Below are positions 1 through 8,478 of a stretch of DNA of 64,000 nucleotides, piece after piece. A program made the translations under genes and the position numbers. The notes beneath the pieces are model-generated. The model did not search any database. It was not told where the DNA came from and saw nothing but the letters and a program-made list of their open reading frames with translations. This DNA comes from Jiangella gansuensis DSM 44835. GTDB lineage: Bacteria > Actinomycetota > Actinomycetes > Jiangellales > Jiangellaceae. The DNA is taken from assembly GCF_000515395.1 (NCBI RefSeq), contig NZ_KI911782.1:1527090-1591089 (forward strand), given 5' to 3'. Positions within the stretch are counted from its first letter, which is position 1. Each line of letters starts with the position of its first letter.

Positions 1-12
1 TGATCGTCCGTT

Positions 13-72
13 CCCCATGATCATCAAGAGTTGATCCGGCCATGACCGGGTCAACCCTTGATGATCATGGGG
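13..72. repeat. Dispersed hairpin repeat, family A, copy 1
   Basis: Inverted repeat with 16-bp perfect arms (CCCCATGATCATCAAG at 13-28 and its complement at 57-72), then one mismatch, then five more pairs (GTTGA 30-34 with TCAAC 51-55). The loop holds a small CCGG...CCGG hairpin. Related copies lie at 12068-12127 and about 25689-25753. The stop codon of the oxidoreductase to the right (65-67, minus strand) lies inside the arm. It could act as a transcription terminator or be a REP/MITE-like mobile palindrome; there is no T-run. Confidence 0.9.
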
Positions 73-1162
73 CGGTGGGCTCCGCGGCCAGTGGTACTGC
101 CGCCGGCCGCTCGGCCGGGTTGGCGATCTCGCGGGCCGCGCCGTCCCCGGCCGATTCCAGGACCGACTCCATGATGTCCAACACGTGCAGGGCGAGCCGG
201 CCGCCGGCCCGCGCTTCGGCCGCCGACGGTGCTGTCATCAGCTCCGCGACGCCGAGGCCGCGGCCGCCGGTGGTGTATCCGGCCGCGACGGGCAGCGTCC
301 CCCAGTCGGTGCTCCCCAGCCGCCGGTGATGCACGTCGCCGTCGAACCGGTTCGGGTCCGGGACGGCGAGCGAGCCTTCGAGGCCGTGGACCTCGATCGG
401 CGGAGCCAGGGTGGCGGTGGCGTCGAAGCTCATCGTGATGGTCGACAACGCGCCCGAGGCGTGGGTGAGGATCCCGGTGACGTGCGTCAGGACGTGGACC
501 GGGACCTGCTCGCCGGCCCGGGGCCCGCTGCCGATGGTGCGGGCGGGCCGTGAGGTGCTGCCCCGGCCGACCACCGAGACGACCGGCCCGAGCAGTGTCA
601 CGAGGGTGCTGACGTAGTACGGGCCCATGTCAAGCAAGGGCCCGCCGCCGGGCGCGTAGTAGAAGTCCGGGTTCGGATGCCAGCGTTCGTGACCGGCGGA
701 CAGGAAAGTCGCGGTGGCTGCGGTCGGTGTCCCGATGAGCCCGGCGTCGATGGCGTGCCGCGCGGTCTGCACTCCGGTGCCGAGCACGGTGTCCGGTGCG
801 CCGCCGACGCGCACCTCGGCCCGCTCGGCGGCCCGCAGGATCTCGCGTCCGTCGGCGACGGTGGCGGCCAGCGGCTTCTCGTTGTAGACGGCCTTGCCGG
901 CAGCGACGGCCGCGAGCGCGACCGGAGCGTGCGCGGCCGGCGTGGTGAGGTTGACGACGACGTCGATGCCCGGGTGGGCGAGGAGGTCGTCGGCGGCACA
1001 AGCCAGCACGCCGTCGTGCTCGGCGGCGACGGCCCGGGCACGCTCAGCGTCGAGGTCGGCGACGGCGACCAGCCGCAGCGTCGTCAGCTCGTCCAGAGCG
1101 CGCAGGTACTGCCCGGAGATGGCGCCCAGACCGACGATGCCTACTCCTACCGGCTCGCCCAC
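65..1162 (-). CDS. Gfo/Idh/MocA-family oxidoreductase
   Basis: NAD(P)-dependent oxidoreductase of the Gfo/Idh/MocA family, 365 aa, a normal length. The N-terminal Rossmann fold shows GIVGLGAISGQYL at about residues 8-20, and the family's EKPLA motif with the conserved lysine is at about residue 93. The C-terminal alpha/beta domain follows. These enzymes oxidise or reduce sugars, inositols or their derivatives in the cytoplasm; the substrate cannot be read from the sequence. I chose the GTG at 1160-1162 because the Rossmann fold starts directly after it and it overlaps the stop of the upstream ThuA-like gene by 16 nt, implying translational coupling. The reading frame stays open further upstream, but there it only shadows the ThuA gene. 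The stop codon lies within hairpin repeat A. Confidence 0.9.
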   Translation of the reverse strand: MGEPVGVGIVGLGAISGQYLRALDELTTLRLVAVADLDAERARAVAAEHDGVLACAADDLLAHPGIDVVVNLTTPAAHAPVALAAVAAGKAVYNEKPLAATVADGREILRAAERAEVRVGGAPDTVLGTGVQTARHAIDAGLIGTPTAATATFLSAGHERWHPNPDFYYAPGGGPLLDMGPYYVSTLVTLLGPVVSVVGRGSTSRPARTIGSGPRAGEQVPVHVLTHVTGILTHASGALSTITMSFDATATLAPPIEVHGLEGSLAVPDPNRFDGDVHHRRLGSTDWGTLPVAAGYTTGGRGLGVAELMTAPSAAEARAGGRLALHVLDIMESVLESAGDGAAREIANPAERPAAVPLAAEPTAP

Positions 1163-1851
1163 AGCAGTCCTCGCTCGACGATGGTGCGCACGGCAGGGTG
1201 TTCCAACACCGACGGCTGGTGTCCCGGCGTGGCCACGAACACCCGGCCCTGGCCCCAGTCGCGGGTCCACACCGCCGGGCAGGTGACCTCGCGGTGCCAC
1301 GGCTGGTCGTCGCGGGCGGGATGGGTGGTGGTGGCGAGGACGTCGTTGTACTCGTCGGTGAGCACCCAGTACTGCTCGGTCACCAGGTCGAAGTCGTCGA
1401 GCCCCGCCACGATCGGGTGGTCGGCGCGTTCGGGCCGGATGGTGATCCGGTGCGGGAGGAAGTTGTTCTCCGCCGCGCCGGGTGTGCACTCGGCCGCTGG
1501 CTTGCCGGGGTGCGCGGCGAACTGTCCGCCCACCAGGTGCAGGTAGTCCGATGAGGCGCGGAAGGCGTCGGCGATGCCGCCGTGCCAGCCGGCCAGGCCG
1601 GTACCGGCACGCACCGCCGCGGTGAGCCCGGCCAGCTGCTCCTGGCTGATGCTGCCCATGGTCCAGCACTGGACGACGAGGTCGGTGCCTGCCATCACGG
1701 CGGCGTCGGTGAGGACGTCCAGGGATTCCTCGACCCGGACGTCGTAGCCGGACGTGCTCAGGAACGGCACGAACAGGTCGGTGGCGGCGACGGGCGAATG
1801 CCCCTCCCAGCCGCCCCGGATCACCAGCGCGTGGCGGGGGGTGGAGCTCAT
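1147..1851 (-). CDS. ThuA-like domain protein (trehalose-utilization type)
   Basis: 234-aa ThuA-like protein with a class I glutamine-amidotransferase-like fold. It has the typical opening (ALVIRGGWEGHSP), a conserved WTMGSIS segment, the GWHGGIADAF motif and a C-terminal GRVFVATPGHQPSVLEHP segment. ThuA-like proteins cluster with Gfo/Idh oxidoreductases in sugar-catabolic loci, and ThuA/ThuB of rhizobia convert disaccharides to 3-keto derivatives; a similar role here is inference. The ATG at 1851 has GAGG six bases upstream. An in-frame GTG at 1863 is possible but worse. It is the first gene of a two-gene minus-strand operon with the oxidoreductase. Confidence 0.85.
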   Translation of the reverse strand: MSSTPRHALVIRGGWEGHSPVAATDLFVPFLSTSGYDVRVEESLDVLTDAAVMAGTDLVVQCWTMGSISQEQLAGLTAAVRAGTGLAGWHGGIADAFRASSDYLHLVGGQFAAHPGKPAAECTPGAAENNFLPHRITIRPERADHPIVAGLDDFDLVTEQYWVLTDEYNDVLATTTHPARDDQPWHREVTCPAVWTRDWGQGRVFVATPGHQPSVLEHPAVRTIVERGLLWASR

Positions 1852-1972
1852 CGTGGTCCTCACTGGGCGACGGTGGCTCGGCCGGTTCGGGACCGGAGCC
1901 GGCCTGGTCCGTCGGACCCGACCGGACAGCGATCCTCACCCGCGCCGGACGGCGGGGTCAAGCCACCCCGGC

Positions 1973-2366
1973 TCAGTCCGAGCGGACCACCGCCACCGGA
2001 CGGCTCGCGTGCTGCAGGACCGAGCGGCTGACCGAGCCCAGGACCACGCTGCGAAACTCGCCGCGGCCACGCGACCCGACCACCGTCAACGCGGCGTCAC
2101 GGCCGGCCTCGACCAGCACCGTGGCGGGGTGCCCGGCTTCGACGCGGGTGGTGACCGTCACGTCCGAGCCGGTGTCGCGCACTGCCTGGTCGACCGTCGC
2201 CTGGACCGTGGCGACGGCCTTCTCGTGCTCGGCTTCGGAGATGCGGGTGAGGGCGGTGGGGTCGAAGACCGGCATCAGGGCGGCGGCGGGCCTCGGCGGC
2301 GGCCCAGTCCAGGGCGATGCCGCTGGCGGCCGAGCCGTCGACACCGACGGCGATGGAGGTGGGCAC
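1973..2366 (-). pseudogene. Decayed universal stress protein (UspA family)
   Basis: The gene starts at GTG 2366 with GGAG nine bases upstream and encodes VPTSIAVGVDGSAASGIALD, the normal UspA N-terminus with the conserved Asp. After about 28 codons the frame is lost near 2270-2285. The rest of the family (helix 2, the TVVGSRGRGEF nucleotide-binding loop and the SVLQHASRPVAVVR end) continues in another frame to the TGA at 1973. About 25 residues between beta-strand 2 and helix 2 are also missing compared with normal 140-150-aa proteins, so this is deletion plus frameshift, not just a sequencing error. Confidence 0.8.
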
Positions 2367-2628
2367 GGATTGGCTCCGATCCGGTGATGGGCATGCGTCG
2401 TGTAGCAAGGATCGGCCCGGACGGCCCACTCCGCCAGGGCCGAACGACCGGAGATCGTACGAACGTGCTGGACCTGCACCCCTACACCGACCCCGAACTT
2501 CCGCCCGGCGACAATCGCGGCTGACCTGCCGCGCCAGGGCACACCTCCTGCGCCGCGCGGACGCACCGCGCCCGTTCCGGCCGATCCTGCGGCCGCCGCG
2601 CGAGTGAGGTGCCCCGACGCGCAGGACG

Positions 2629-3040
2629 TCACGAGAACCCACGCACCTCGAAGCCCGGGGTGGCGATCGCGCCGACCACGTCCGGGTCGAACAGGATGTA
2701 GGGCTGGTACAGCTCCGGCGGGCCCACGTAGTCGGTGCGCAGCCGGCACAGCGAGGCGTTCAGCGAGCTCAGTAGGTTCTTGCGGCCGTTGCCGGTGGCG
2801 TTGGGGTTGCCGGGCTCAATGGCGCCGGTGAACTTCGTGGCCAGCACCACCCGGTCTCGCGAGTTGGTCTCCTCGACGAACGTCCCGAGCAGCTCCTCGC
2901 TGCGGCCGTCGGCATAGCCGTCGGCGGTGTTGACGAAGTTGCCGCCGGAGTCGAGATAGTGACGGAAGAGGACCCGGGCGGATCCCGCGGTCTTGCACAT
3001 CCTTGCCAGCCCGGTGATCGACAAGGCGCTGACATCCCTG
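2629..3040 (-). pseudogene. Aldo/keto reductase remnant
   Basis: The reading frame encodes the first part of an aldo/keto reductase (VSALSI..., then GGNFVNTADGYADGRSEELLG with the catalytic Asp/Tyr region, then VVLATKFTGAIEPGNPNATG). It jumps directly from CRLRTDYV to PPELYQPYILFDPDVVGAI, which looks like the extreme C-terminus. Roughly 180-200 residues of the TIM barrel are missing, including the catalytic His and the NADPH site, and the first strands are also degraded. There is no stop in between, so the deletion happened in frame. It neighbours another decayed gene (universal stress protein). It cannot be functional as an enzyme. Confidence 0.75.
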
Positions 3041-3074
3041 GACGGGTAGAGACCGCCTGTCGATCGCGGGACGG

Positions 3075-3968
3075 TCAGCGGGCGGCCTCGCGGCGGTAGG
3101 TCAGCGGCGTGACGCCGAAGCGGCGGCGGAACGCCGTGGTCAGATGGCTCTGACTGGACAGCCCGACGTGGCCGGCGATCTCGCCGATGGGCGGGCCGTC
3201 GGGGGCGCGCAGCAGCCGCGCGGCCCGTTCCAGCCGGCGCTCGGTCACGTACCGGTGTGGTGGCAGGCCGGTCCCGGCCACGAACGCCCGGCTGATGTGC
3301 CGCGGAGACACCCGGGCGACCTCGGCGAGCGTGCGGATGCGCAGGTCGTCGCCGAGGTGGGCATCGATGTAGTCCAGCAGCCGGCGAAGCGCCGGGCCGG
3401 TCAGGGGCTGGGCCCGTCCGCGGTCGGGGCGGACCAGGTTCGAGTACCTGTGCGCCAGGTGCACGCTCAGGGTGGTGGCGATGCTGTCCCCGTACAGCCG
3501 GCCGGTCGCGCCGCCGCTGCGCAGCTCGTCGCGCAGCGCCGCCGACAGCGCGTGGACGACGGGGTCCGGCCGGTGGGTGAAGCCGCGGAACTCCAGCCGG
3601 CCCGGTTCGGAGCCGAGCACGGATGCGACCTCGTGCGGGCACAGCCTCAGCGCGACGTATTCGGTGAGGCCGCCGCCGTAGTAGGAGCGGCGCCGGTGCC
3701 GGGCCGGGACGAACGTGACCGCCCCGGGGTGGTCGCTGCCGTCGTAGCGGCCGTCGTCGGTGGTCGCGATCGTGCGGCCGGCGCTCCCGGAGAGGGTCAC
3801 GAACAGCAGGTGGTCGGCGCGCTCGGTGACCCCGGTGGTCCCCTCGGCTGCCCGCCAGCGGACGAGGTCCACGTCGAGCCCGGGCCACGACCGGCCGGTG
3901 CGGGCCAGGTCACGGCCGCCGAACGCATGCACCGCGGTCATGCCGGCAGTGTCGCCGGCGGATCTCAC
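3075..3968 (-). CDS. AraC-family transcriptional regulator
   Basis: 297-aa regulator with an N-terminal cupin-like sensing half (about 1-170, similar to AraC-binding-like domains) and a C-terminal double helix-turn-helix (about 195-295). The AraC signature is clear: IRTLAEVARVSPRHISRAF, then IGEIAGHVGLSSQSHLTTAF and RRRFGVTPLTYRR. The GTG at 3968 has GAGGAG just upstream; an ATG at 3941 is an alternative without a Shine-Dalgarno. It is divergent from the LacI regulator across about 140 bp that holds the lacI promoter. Its target is unknown; the adjacent decayed reductase and stress genes may be former neighbours. Confidence 0.88.
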   Translation of the reverse strand: MRSAGDTAGMTAVHAFGGRDLARTGRSWPGLDVDLVRWRAAEGTTGVTERADHLLFVTLSGSAGRTIATTDDGRYDGSDHPGAVTFVPARHRRRSYYGGGLTEYVALRLCPHEVASVLGSEPGRLEFRGFTHRPDPVVHALSAALRDELRSGGATGRLYGDSIATTLSVHLAHRYSNLVRPDRGRAQPLTGPALRRLLDYIDAHLGDDLRIRTLAEVARVSPRHISRAFVAGTGLPPHRYVTERRLERAARLLRAPDGPPIGEIAGHVGLSSQSHLTTAFRRRFGVTPLTYRREAAR

Positions 3969-4022
3969 AGACTCCTCAGAACGTCAGCGCCGGGGCGGCG
4001 CCGACGTTCCGAACGACCTTGC

Positions 4023-4034
4023 TTATGCGCATTG
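4023..4034. promoter_or_regulatory. LacI-type operator O1
   Basis: TTATGCGCATTG is a near-perfect 12-bp palindrome with the central CG usual for LacI-family operators. It overlaps the -35 box of the adjacent promoter. A second site (TTATGGGCATAA, 4058-4069) lies 35 bp downstream on the other side of the promoter. The spacing fits cooperative binding or looping by the LacI protein encoded next door. Assignment to that protein is inference. Confidence 0.6.
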
Positions 4035-4059
4035 ACACCTCGCTGTGAATTGCTAGGTT
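4032..4059 (+). promoter_or_regulatory. Putative sigma-A promoter of lacI
   Basis: TTGACA at 4032-4037 and TAGGTT at 4054-4059 with a 16-bp spacer form a good vegetative-type promoter about 50 bp upstream of the lacI start codon. An alternative -10, GGTTAT at 4056-4061, gives an 18-bp spacer. The promoter is embraced by the two palindromic operators, so repression by the product of the same operon is likely. Confidence 0.55.
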
Positions 4060-4069
4060 ATGGGCATAA
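4058..4069. promoter_or_regulatory. LacI-type operator O2
   Basis: TTATGGGCATAA is a palindrome with five perfect pairs around a central GG. It overlaps the -10 and start region of the lacI promoter and matches O1 (4023-4034) in nine of twelve positions. Together the two sites read as inverted copies of TGCTTATGC.CAT flanking the promoter. Confidence 0.6.
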
Positions 4070-4109
4070 GCAGTCGGCGACGCCGTCGTGGCCAGCTCGA
4101 GGAGGAGCA

Positions 4110-5195
4110 TTGCGGTCGAAGGACCAGAAGGGCCGGGCCCGGCCTCGGCAGGCCGACATCGCCAAGGCCGCCGGCGTGTCCCAGGCGACCGTCTCGATGG
4201 TCCTGTCCAACCGCACGACGACCCGGATCTCCGAGGAGACCCGGCGCAAGATCCTGGAGCTGAGCGGCGATTTCGGCTACTCGGCCAACCCGGCGGCCCG
4301 CCGGCTGGCCGGGGGCAAGAACCGGATCCTGGGGGTCTTCACCTACGAGCCCACGTTCCCGATCGCCGGGCTGGACCAGTACTACCCGTTCCTCCTGGGC
4401 ATCGAGGCGGAGGCGGAGCAGCTGCAGCAGAACCTGCTGCTGTTCACGAGCGCCAGCGGCGAGGGGCGGTCGCGCAGCATCTACGCCGACGGCGTCAACC
4501 AGCTCGGGATCGCCGACGGCAGCATCCTCCTCGGCCGGGGGGAGAAGCGGGACGAGGTCGCGCGTCTCGCCCGGGAGGGGTATCCCTTCGTCTACATCGG
4601 TCGCCGTGAGATCCACGGCGCCGACATCTCCTGGGTCACGGCGGACTACGAGAGCGCCACCTACGACGTCACCCGGCGCCTCCACGATCTGGGGCACCGC
4701 CAGCTGCTGTACATCGGCGTGGAGCGACCGGAGGAACCCAACCTCGATCGCTTCGCCGGGTGGGAGACCGCCCGGGCCGAGCTGTCTCTCGACGGGTCCG
4801 TGCGCAGGCCGGCCGCGGATGCCGACCTCGGGCCGCTCATCGCCGAACAGGTGAGTAGCGGCGTCACGGCGTTGGTCATCGAGACGCCTGACGACGCGCC
4901 CCGGGTGTTCCGGTCGGTGAAGGAGCTCGGCCTGAACGTGCCGGGCGATCTGTCCATCGCCGTGCTCGGCGACATGTCGCTGCCCCGTGCCCGCAAGCGC
5001 TCCTGGTCGGGTTTCGGCATGCCCTACCAGGAGATCGGCGTGGCGGCGGTCCGCCTTCTCGTCGAGCTGATCAGCGACCCCTCGGTCGCGCCGCAAACCC
5101 TGAAACTGCCGTGTCACGTCAACGTCGGCAAGACCGTCGCTGCGCCGAACACCTCCGAGAACGCGCCGGCGGCGAGCCCTTCGCGGCCCCTCTGA
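4110..5195 (+). CDS. LacI-family transcriptional regulator
   Basis: 361-aa LacI/GalR repressor. The N-terminal helix-turn-helix is clear (RQADIAKAAGVSQATVSMVL, about residues 11-31), followed by the hinge helix (NPAARRLAGGKNRILGVF) and a periplasmic-binding-protein-like ligand domain to the C-terminus. The start is the TTG at 4110, directly behind a GAGGAGGAG ribosome binding site at 4099-4107; no ATG or GTG fits the HTH start. It heads a same-strand run with the FAD oxidoreductase and the Dpp-type transporter, so it probably controls their uptake substrate and its own promoter through the flanking operators. Confidence 0.9.
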   Translation: MRSKDQKGRARPRQADIAKAAGVSQATVSMVLSNRTTTRISEETRRKILELSGDFGYSANPAARRLAGGKNRILGVFTYEPTFPIAGLDQYYPFLLGIEAEAEQLQQNLLLFTSASGEGRSRSIYADGVNQLGIADGSILLGRGEKRDEVARLAREGYPFVYIGRREIHGADISWVTADYESATYDVTRRLHDLGHRQLLYIGVERPEEPNLDRFAGWETARAELSLDGSVRRPAADADLGPLIAEQVSSGVTALVIETPDDAPRVFRSVKELGLNVPGDLSIAVLGDMSLPRARKRSWSGFGMPYQEIGVAAVRLLVELISDPSVAPQTLKLPCHVNVGKTVAAPNTSENAPAASPSRPL

Positions 5196-5235
5196 ACCCC
5201 ACGCATGCAACCGACCGGGTTGCGAAAGGAGCACC

Positions 5236-6624
5236 GTGCCTCAGTCCGTCGCTCTTCACCTCGACGCCCCCGTGCGTGCCAGCGTCGACGTCCTCGTCGT
5301 CGGCAGTGGCCCGTCCGGCCTGGCCGCCGCCATCAGCGCCGCCCGCAGCGGGGCCACGACCATGCTGGTCGAACGGTTCGGCTACGTCGGCGGGAACCTC
5401 ACCGCCGGGCTCGTCGGCCCGTGCATGACGTCGTACAGCCTGGACGGCAGCACTCAGCTCATCCGCGGGGTCTTCGAGGAGATGATCCTGCGGATGGAGG
5501 AACAGGGCCAGGCGATCCACCCGTCCAAGGTTCCCGCGAACAGCCCGTACTGCGGGTACATCACCTACGGCCACGACAAGGTCACCCCGTTCGAGCCCGA
5601 GGCCGTCAAGGTCACGGGCCTGCAGATGCTGCGCGAGGCCGGGGCCGAGGTCCTGCTCCACACCACCGTGATCGAGTCGCGGGTCGAGGGCAACGCCGTC
5701 ACGGGTGTCTTCATCGCGAGCAAGTCCGGGGTCGAGGCGATCGACGCCACGGTCGTCGTCGACTGCTCGGCGGACGCGGACGTGGTGGCGCGGGCCGGCG
5801 GCGAGACGGTGTACGGCCGCGACGAGGACGGACTCGCCCAGCCGATGACGTTGTTCTTCCGGGTGGCGGGTGTCGACGACGCCGCAGTCGACGACTACGT
5901 CACCACCGCCCAGGAGCGTCGCCCGTTCGCCTCGATCGTCGAGGAGGCACGTCGTGCCGGCGAGTTCACCATCCCGCGCAAGGGGATCGGCCTGTACAAG
6001 ACGCTGCGGCCGGGGGTCTGGCGCATCAACACCACCCGCGTCCTCGGGGTGAGCGGCGTCGACGTGGCCGACCTGACCACGGCGGAGATCGAGGGGCGGG
6101 AGCAGGTCCACGACCTCATGGCGTTCCTGCGCCGCCGTATCCCCGGGTTCGCCGAGGCGACGTTGCTCGACACCGCCGCGACCATCGGTGTGCGCGAGAC
6201 GCGCCGCATCGTCGGTGAATACACGCTGACCGCCGACGATCTCGAGACCGGCCGCCATTTCGACGACGTCATCGGCACCTGCGGCTACCCGATCGACATC
6301 CACAGCCCGGTCGACGCCGGCGGAAGGCTCGAGGAGGACCCCACCGCCAACGTGTACGAAATGCCATACCGGAGTCTGGTGCCGAAGGACCTCGACGGGG
6401 TGCTGGTGGCCGGCCGCAGCGTGTCCGCCACGCACGAGGCGCTGGCCGCGATCAGGGTGATGCCACCCTCCTTCGCGATGGGCCAGGCCGCGGGGACGGC
6501 GGCGGCGCTGGCGGTGAAGGCCGGCGTGCAGCCGCGGCACGTTGACATCGCGGCGCTGCAGCGCCAGCTGCTCGAGGACAACGCCTATCTGGGGCCGCAC
6601 AAGGTCCCGGAGACAGTCGGCTGA
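5236..6624 (+). CDS. FAD-dependent oxidoreductase (FAD_oxidored family)
   Basis: 462-aa flavoprotein. The dinucleotide-binding motif is VLVVGSGPSGLAAAISAARSG (residues about 19-39), followed by the GGNLTAGL motif typical of the FAD-dependent, often succinate-dehydrogenase-like, oxidoreductases of this family. A C-terminal FAD-contacting segment (VLVAGRSVSATHEALAAIRVMP) is present. There is no signal peptide, so it is cytoplasmic. GTG start with AAGGAG seven bases upstream. A small inverted repeat (GCAACC...GGTTGC, about 5207-5223) lies just before it. It sits between LacI and a Dpp/Opp-type importer, so it likely processes the imported compound, which I cannot name. Confidence 0.85.
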   Translation: MPQSVALHLDAPVRASVDVLVVGSGPSGLAAAISAARSGATTMLVERFGYVGGNLTAGLVGPCMTSYSLDGSTQLIRGVFEEMILRMEEQGQAIHPSKVPANSPYCGYITYGHDKVTPFEPEAVKVTGLQMLREAGAEVLLHTTVIESRVEGNAVTGVFIASKSGVEAIDATVVVDCSADADVVARAGGETVYGRDEDGLAQPMTLFFRVAGVDDAAVDDYVTTAQERRPFASIVEEARRAGEFTIPRKGIGLYKTLRPGVWRINTTRVLGVSGVDVADLTTAEIEGREQVHDLMAFLRRRIPGFAEATLLDTAATIGVRETRRIVGEYTLTADDLETGRHFDDVIGTCGYPIDIHSPVDAGGRLEEDPTANVYEMPYRSLVPKDLDGVLVAGRSVSATHEALAAIRVMPPSFAMGQAAGTAAALAVKAGVQPRHVDIAALQRQLLEDNAYLGPHKVPETVG

Positions 6625-6626
6625 TC

Positions 6627-7553
6627 ATGGGGCCGCTCGTCCTTCGGCGCATCGGGCAGGCCGTGCTCGTGTTGTGGGGAGCACTCACGATCATCTTCCT
6701 GGTCGTCCGGTTGGTCCCGGGTGATCCGGCCGCACTGCTTCTCGGACCCACCGCCTCGGCGGAGCAGGTCGAGGCACTGAGCCGCGACCTCGGGTACGAC
6801 GAGCCGCTGATGGTCCAGTACGTGACCTACCTGGCGGACGCGGTCCGGATGGACTTCGGAGAATCCGTCCGGCTGCACGTGCCGGCCATGGAGGCCGCCG
6901 TCGACCGGCTCCCGGCGACGATGACCCTGGCCATCACCGCGATGCTCCTCACCATCGCCATCGGGTTCCCGCTGGGCGTGGTCTCCGCACGCCGGCCCCG
7001 GAGCCTGGCCGGCCGGGCCATCAGCACGGTCTCCCTCGCCTTCCAGGGGATGCCGCAGTTCTGGGTCGGGATCGTACTGGTGATCATCTTCTCGGCGTCC
7101 TTCCGGCTGCTTCCGTCGTCCGGGTTCACGTCGCCGCAGAGCTTGATCATGCCGGCGGTGGCGTTGGCGCTGCCGTACGTGGGGTGGCTCACCCGCTCGG
7201 TGCGCAACTCGGTGATGGAAGAGCTGGACCGTCACTACGTGCGCACCGCCAAGGCGAACGGCTTGCCGAGCCGTCGCATCTTCTACGGCCACGTGGTCCG
7301 CAACACGTTGATCCCGGTGATCACCGTGATCGGGCTTCTGCTCGGAGTCTTCATCGGTAGCGCTGTCATCGTCGAGCAGGTGTTCGCCTGGCCCGGCGTG
7401 GGACGACTGATGATCGAGGCCATCACCTACCGCGACTACTCCGTCGTCCAGGCCGCGGTCCTCGTCATCACGGCTCTGTACGTCGTGATGAACCTGGTGG
7501 TCGACCTCCTTTACAGCTACCTGGACCCGCGCGTCCGGTTCAAGAACCCCTGA
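6627..7553 (+). CDS. ABC transporter permease, DppB/OppB type
   Basis: 308-aa integral membrane permease of the dipeptide/oligopeptide/nickel family. It shows the N-terminal family start (RRIGQAVLVLWGALTIIFLVVRLVPGDP), about six membrane segments, and the coupling loop (SVRNSVMEELDRHYVRTAKANGLP, residues about 190-215) that contacts the ATPase. The ATG lies two bases after the stop of the oxidoreductase gene, indicating one transcript. It pairs with the next permease. Transporters of this family also carry oligosaccharides and other small molecules, so peptide need not be the substrate. Confidence 0.92.
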   Translation: MGPLVLRRIGQAVLVLWGALTIIFLVVRLVPGDPAALLLGPTASAEQVEALSRDLGYDEPLMVQYVTYLADAVRMDFGESVRLHVPAMEAAVDRLPATMTLAITAMLLTIAIGFPLGVVSARRPRSLAGRAISTVSLAFQGMPQFWVGIVLVIIFSASFRLLPSSGFTSPQSLIMPAVALALPYVGWLTRSVRNSVMEELDRHYVRTAKANGLPSRRIFYGHVVRNTLIPVITVIGLLLGVFIGSAVIVEQVFAWPGVGRLMIEAITYRDYSVVQAAVLVITALYVVMNLVVDLLYSYLDPRVRFKNP

Positions 7554-7562
7554 GGAGGCCCA

Positions 7563-8426
7563 GTGTCCGCACAACCGCTGCCCGCGACGGCGAACCGGGT
7601 TCGCCGTCGCCGGGTACCGAGCGCGAAATGGTTCGCCTGGGGTGTCATCGGGGCGTACGTCCTGATCGCGCTGGTAGGGCCGCTGTTGGTTCCCTACGAC
7701 TCGACGTCGACCAGCACGATCGACAGGCTCCAGCCTCCGGGGTCGACGCTGAGCGACGGTTCGGTGAGCTGGCTCGGGACCGACCAGGTGGGGCGTTCCA
7801 TCGCCGCGCAGGTCATCGCCGGCTCGCGGATCTCGATGCTCATCGCCGCCACGACCATCCTGGTGGCCGGGGCAATAGGGCTCGTCCTCGGGCTCATCGC
7901 CGGGTACTACGGCCGCTGGGGCGACTCGGTGATCATGCGGCTGGGCGACATCCAGCTCGCCTTCCCGAGCATCCTGCTCGCGATCCTCATCGCCGGCGTC
8001 CTCGGTCCCAGCGTCACCAACGTGATCCTGACCCTGGCGATCACCCGGTGGGTGATCTTCGCCCGCGTGGTGCGAGCCTCCGCCCTCGTCGCGAGCAGGA
8101 GCGAAGCGGTCGACGGCGCGCGGGTGCTCGGTGTCTCCGACCTCTCGATCATCACCCGTTACGTGCTCCCTCGGGTGCTCGGCCCGGTCGCGGTGGCCGC
8201 GACGGTTCAGGTGGGACTGATGATCATCGCCGAGGCCTCGCTGAGCTTCCTCGGGCTCGGGGTGCCGCTGGACCAGGCCTCCTGGGGTTCGATCATCGCC
8301 AACGGGCGCGACTACCTGTCCTCGGCGTGGTGGATCGCCGCCATCCCCGGAATCGCGCTGGTGTGTCTCGTCATCGCCACCGGCATGGCCACGGACAACG
8401 GCAAGAGGGCAGACCAGACCATGTGA
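7563..8426 (+). CDS. ABC transporter permease, DppC/OppC type
   Basis: 287-aa second permease of the Dpp/Opp-type importer. The DppC N-terminal segment, the WLGTDQVGRSIAAQVIAGSRIS motif and the coupling loop (VVRASALVASRSEAVDGARVLG) are all present. GTG start with AGGAGG five bases upstream. The C-terminus (GMATDNGKRADQTM) does not resemble the usual FNLLGDGLRDALDP ending, so the last 15-20 residues may have been changed by a frameshift or small rearrangement. The core fold looks complete. Confidence 0.9.
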   Translation: MSAQPLPATANRVRRRRVPSAKWFAWGVIGAYVLIALVGPLLVPYDSTSTSTIDRLQPPGSTLSDGSVSWLGTDQVGRSIAAQVIAGSRISMLIAATTILVAGAIGLVLGLIAGYYGRWGDSVIMRLGDIQLAFPSILLAILIAGVLGPSVTNVILTLAITRWVIFARVVRASALVASRSEAVDGARVLGVSDLSIITRYVLPRVLGPVAVAATVQVGLMIIAEASLSFLGLGVPLDQASWGSIIANGRDYLSSAWWIAAIPGIALVCLVIATGMATDNGKRADQTM

Positions 8427-8478
8427 GGCACCGCGCAGGTGCCCTAAACCAGACGCCGCTCGCTCGAAGGAGAGAGAG

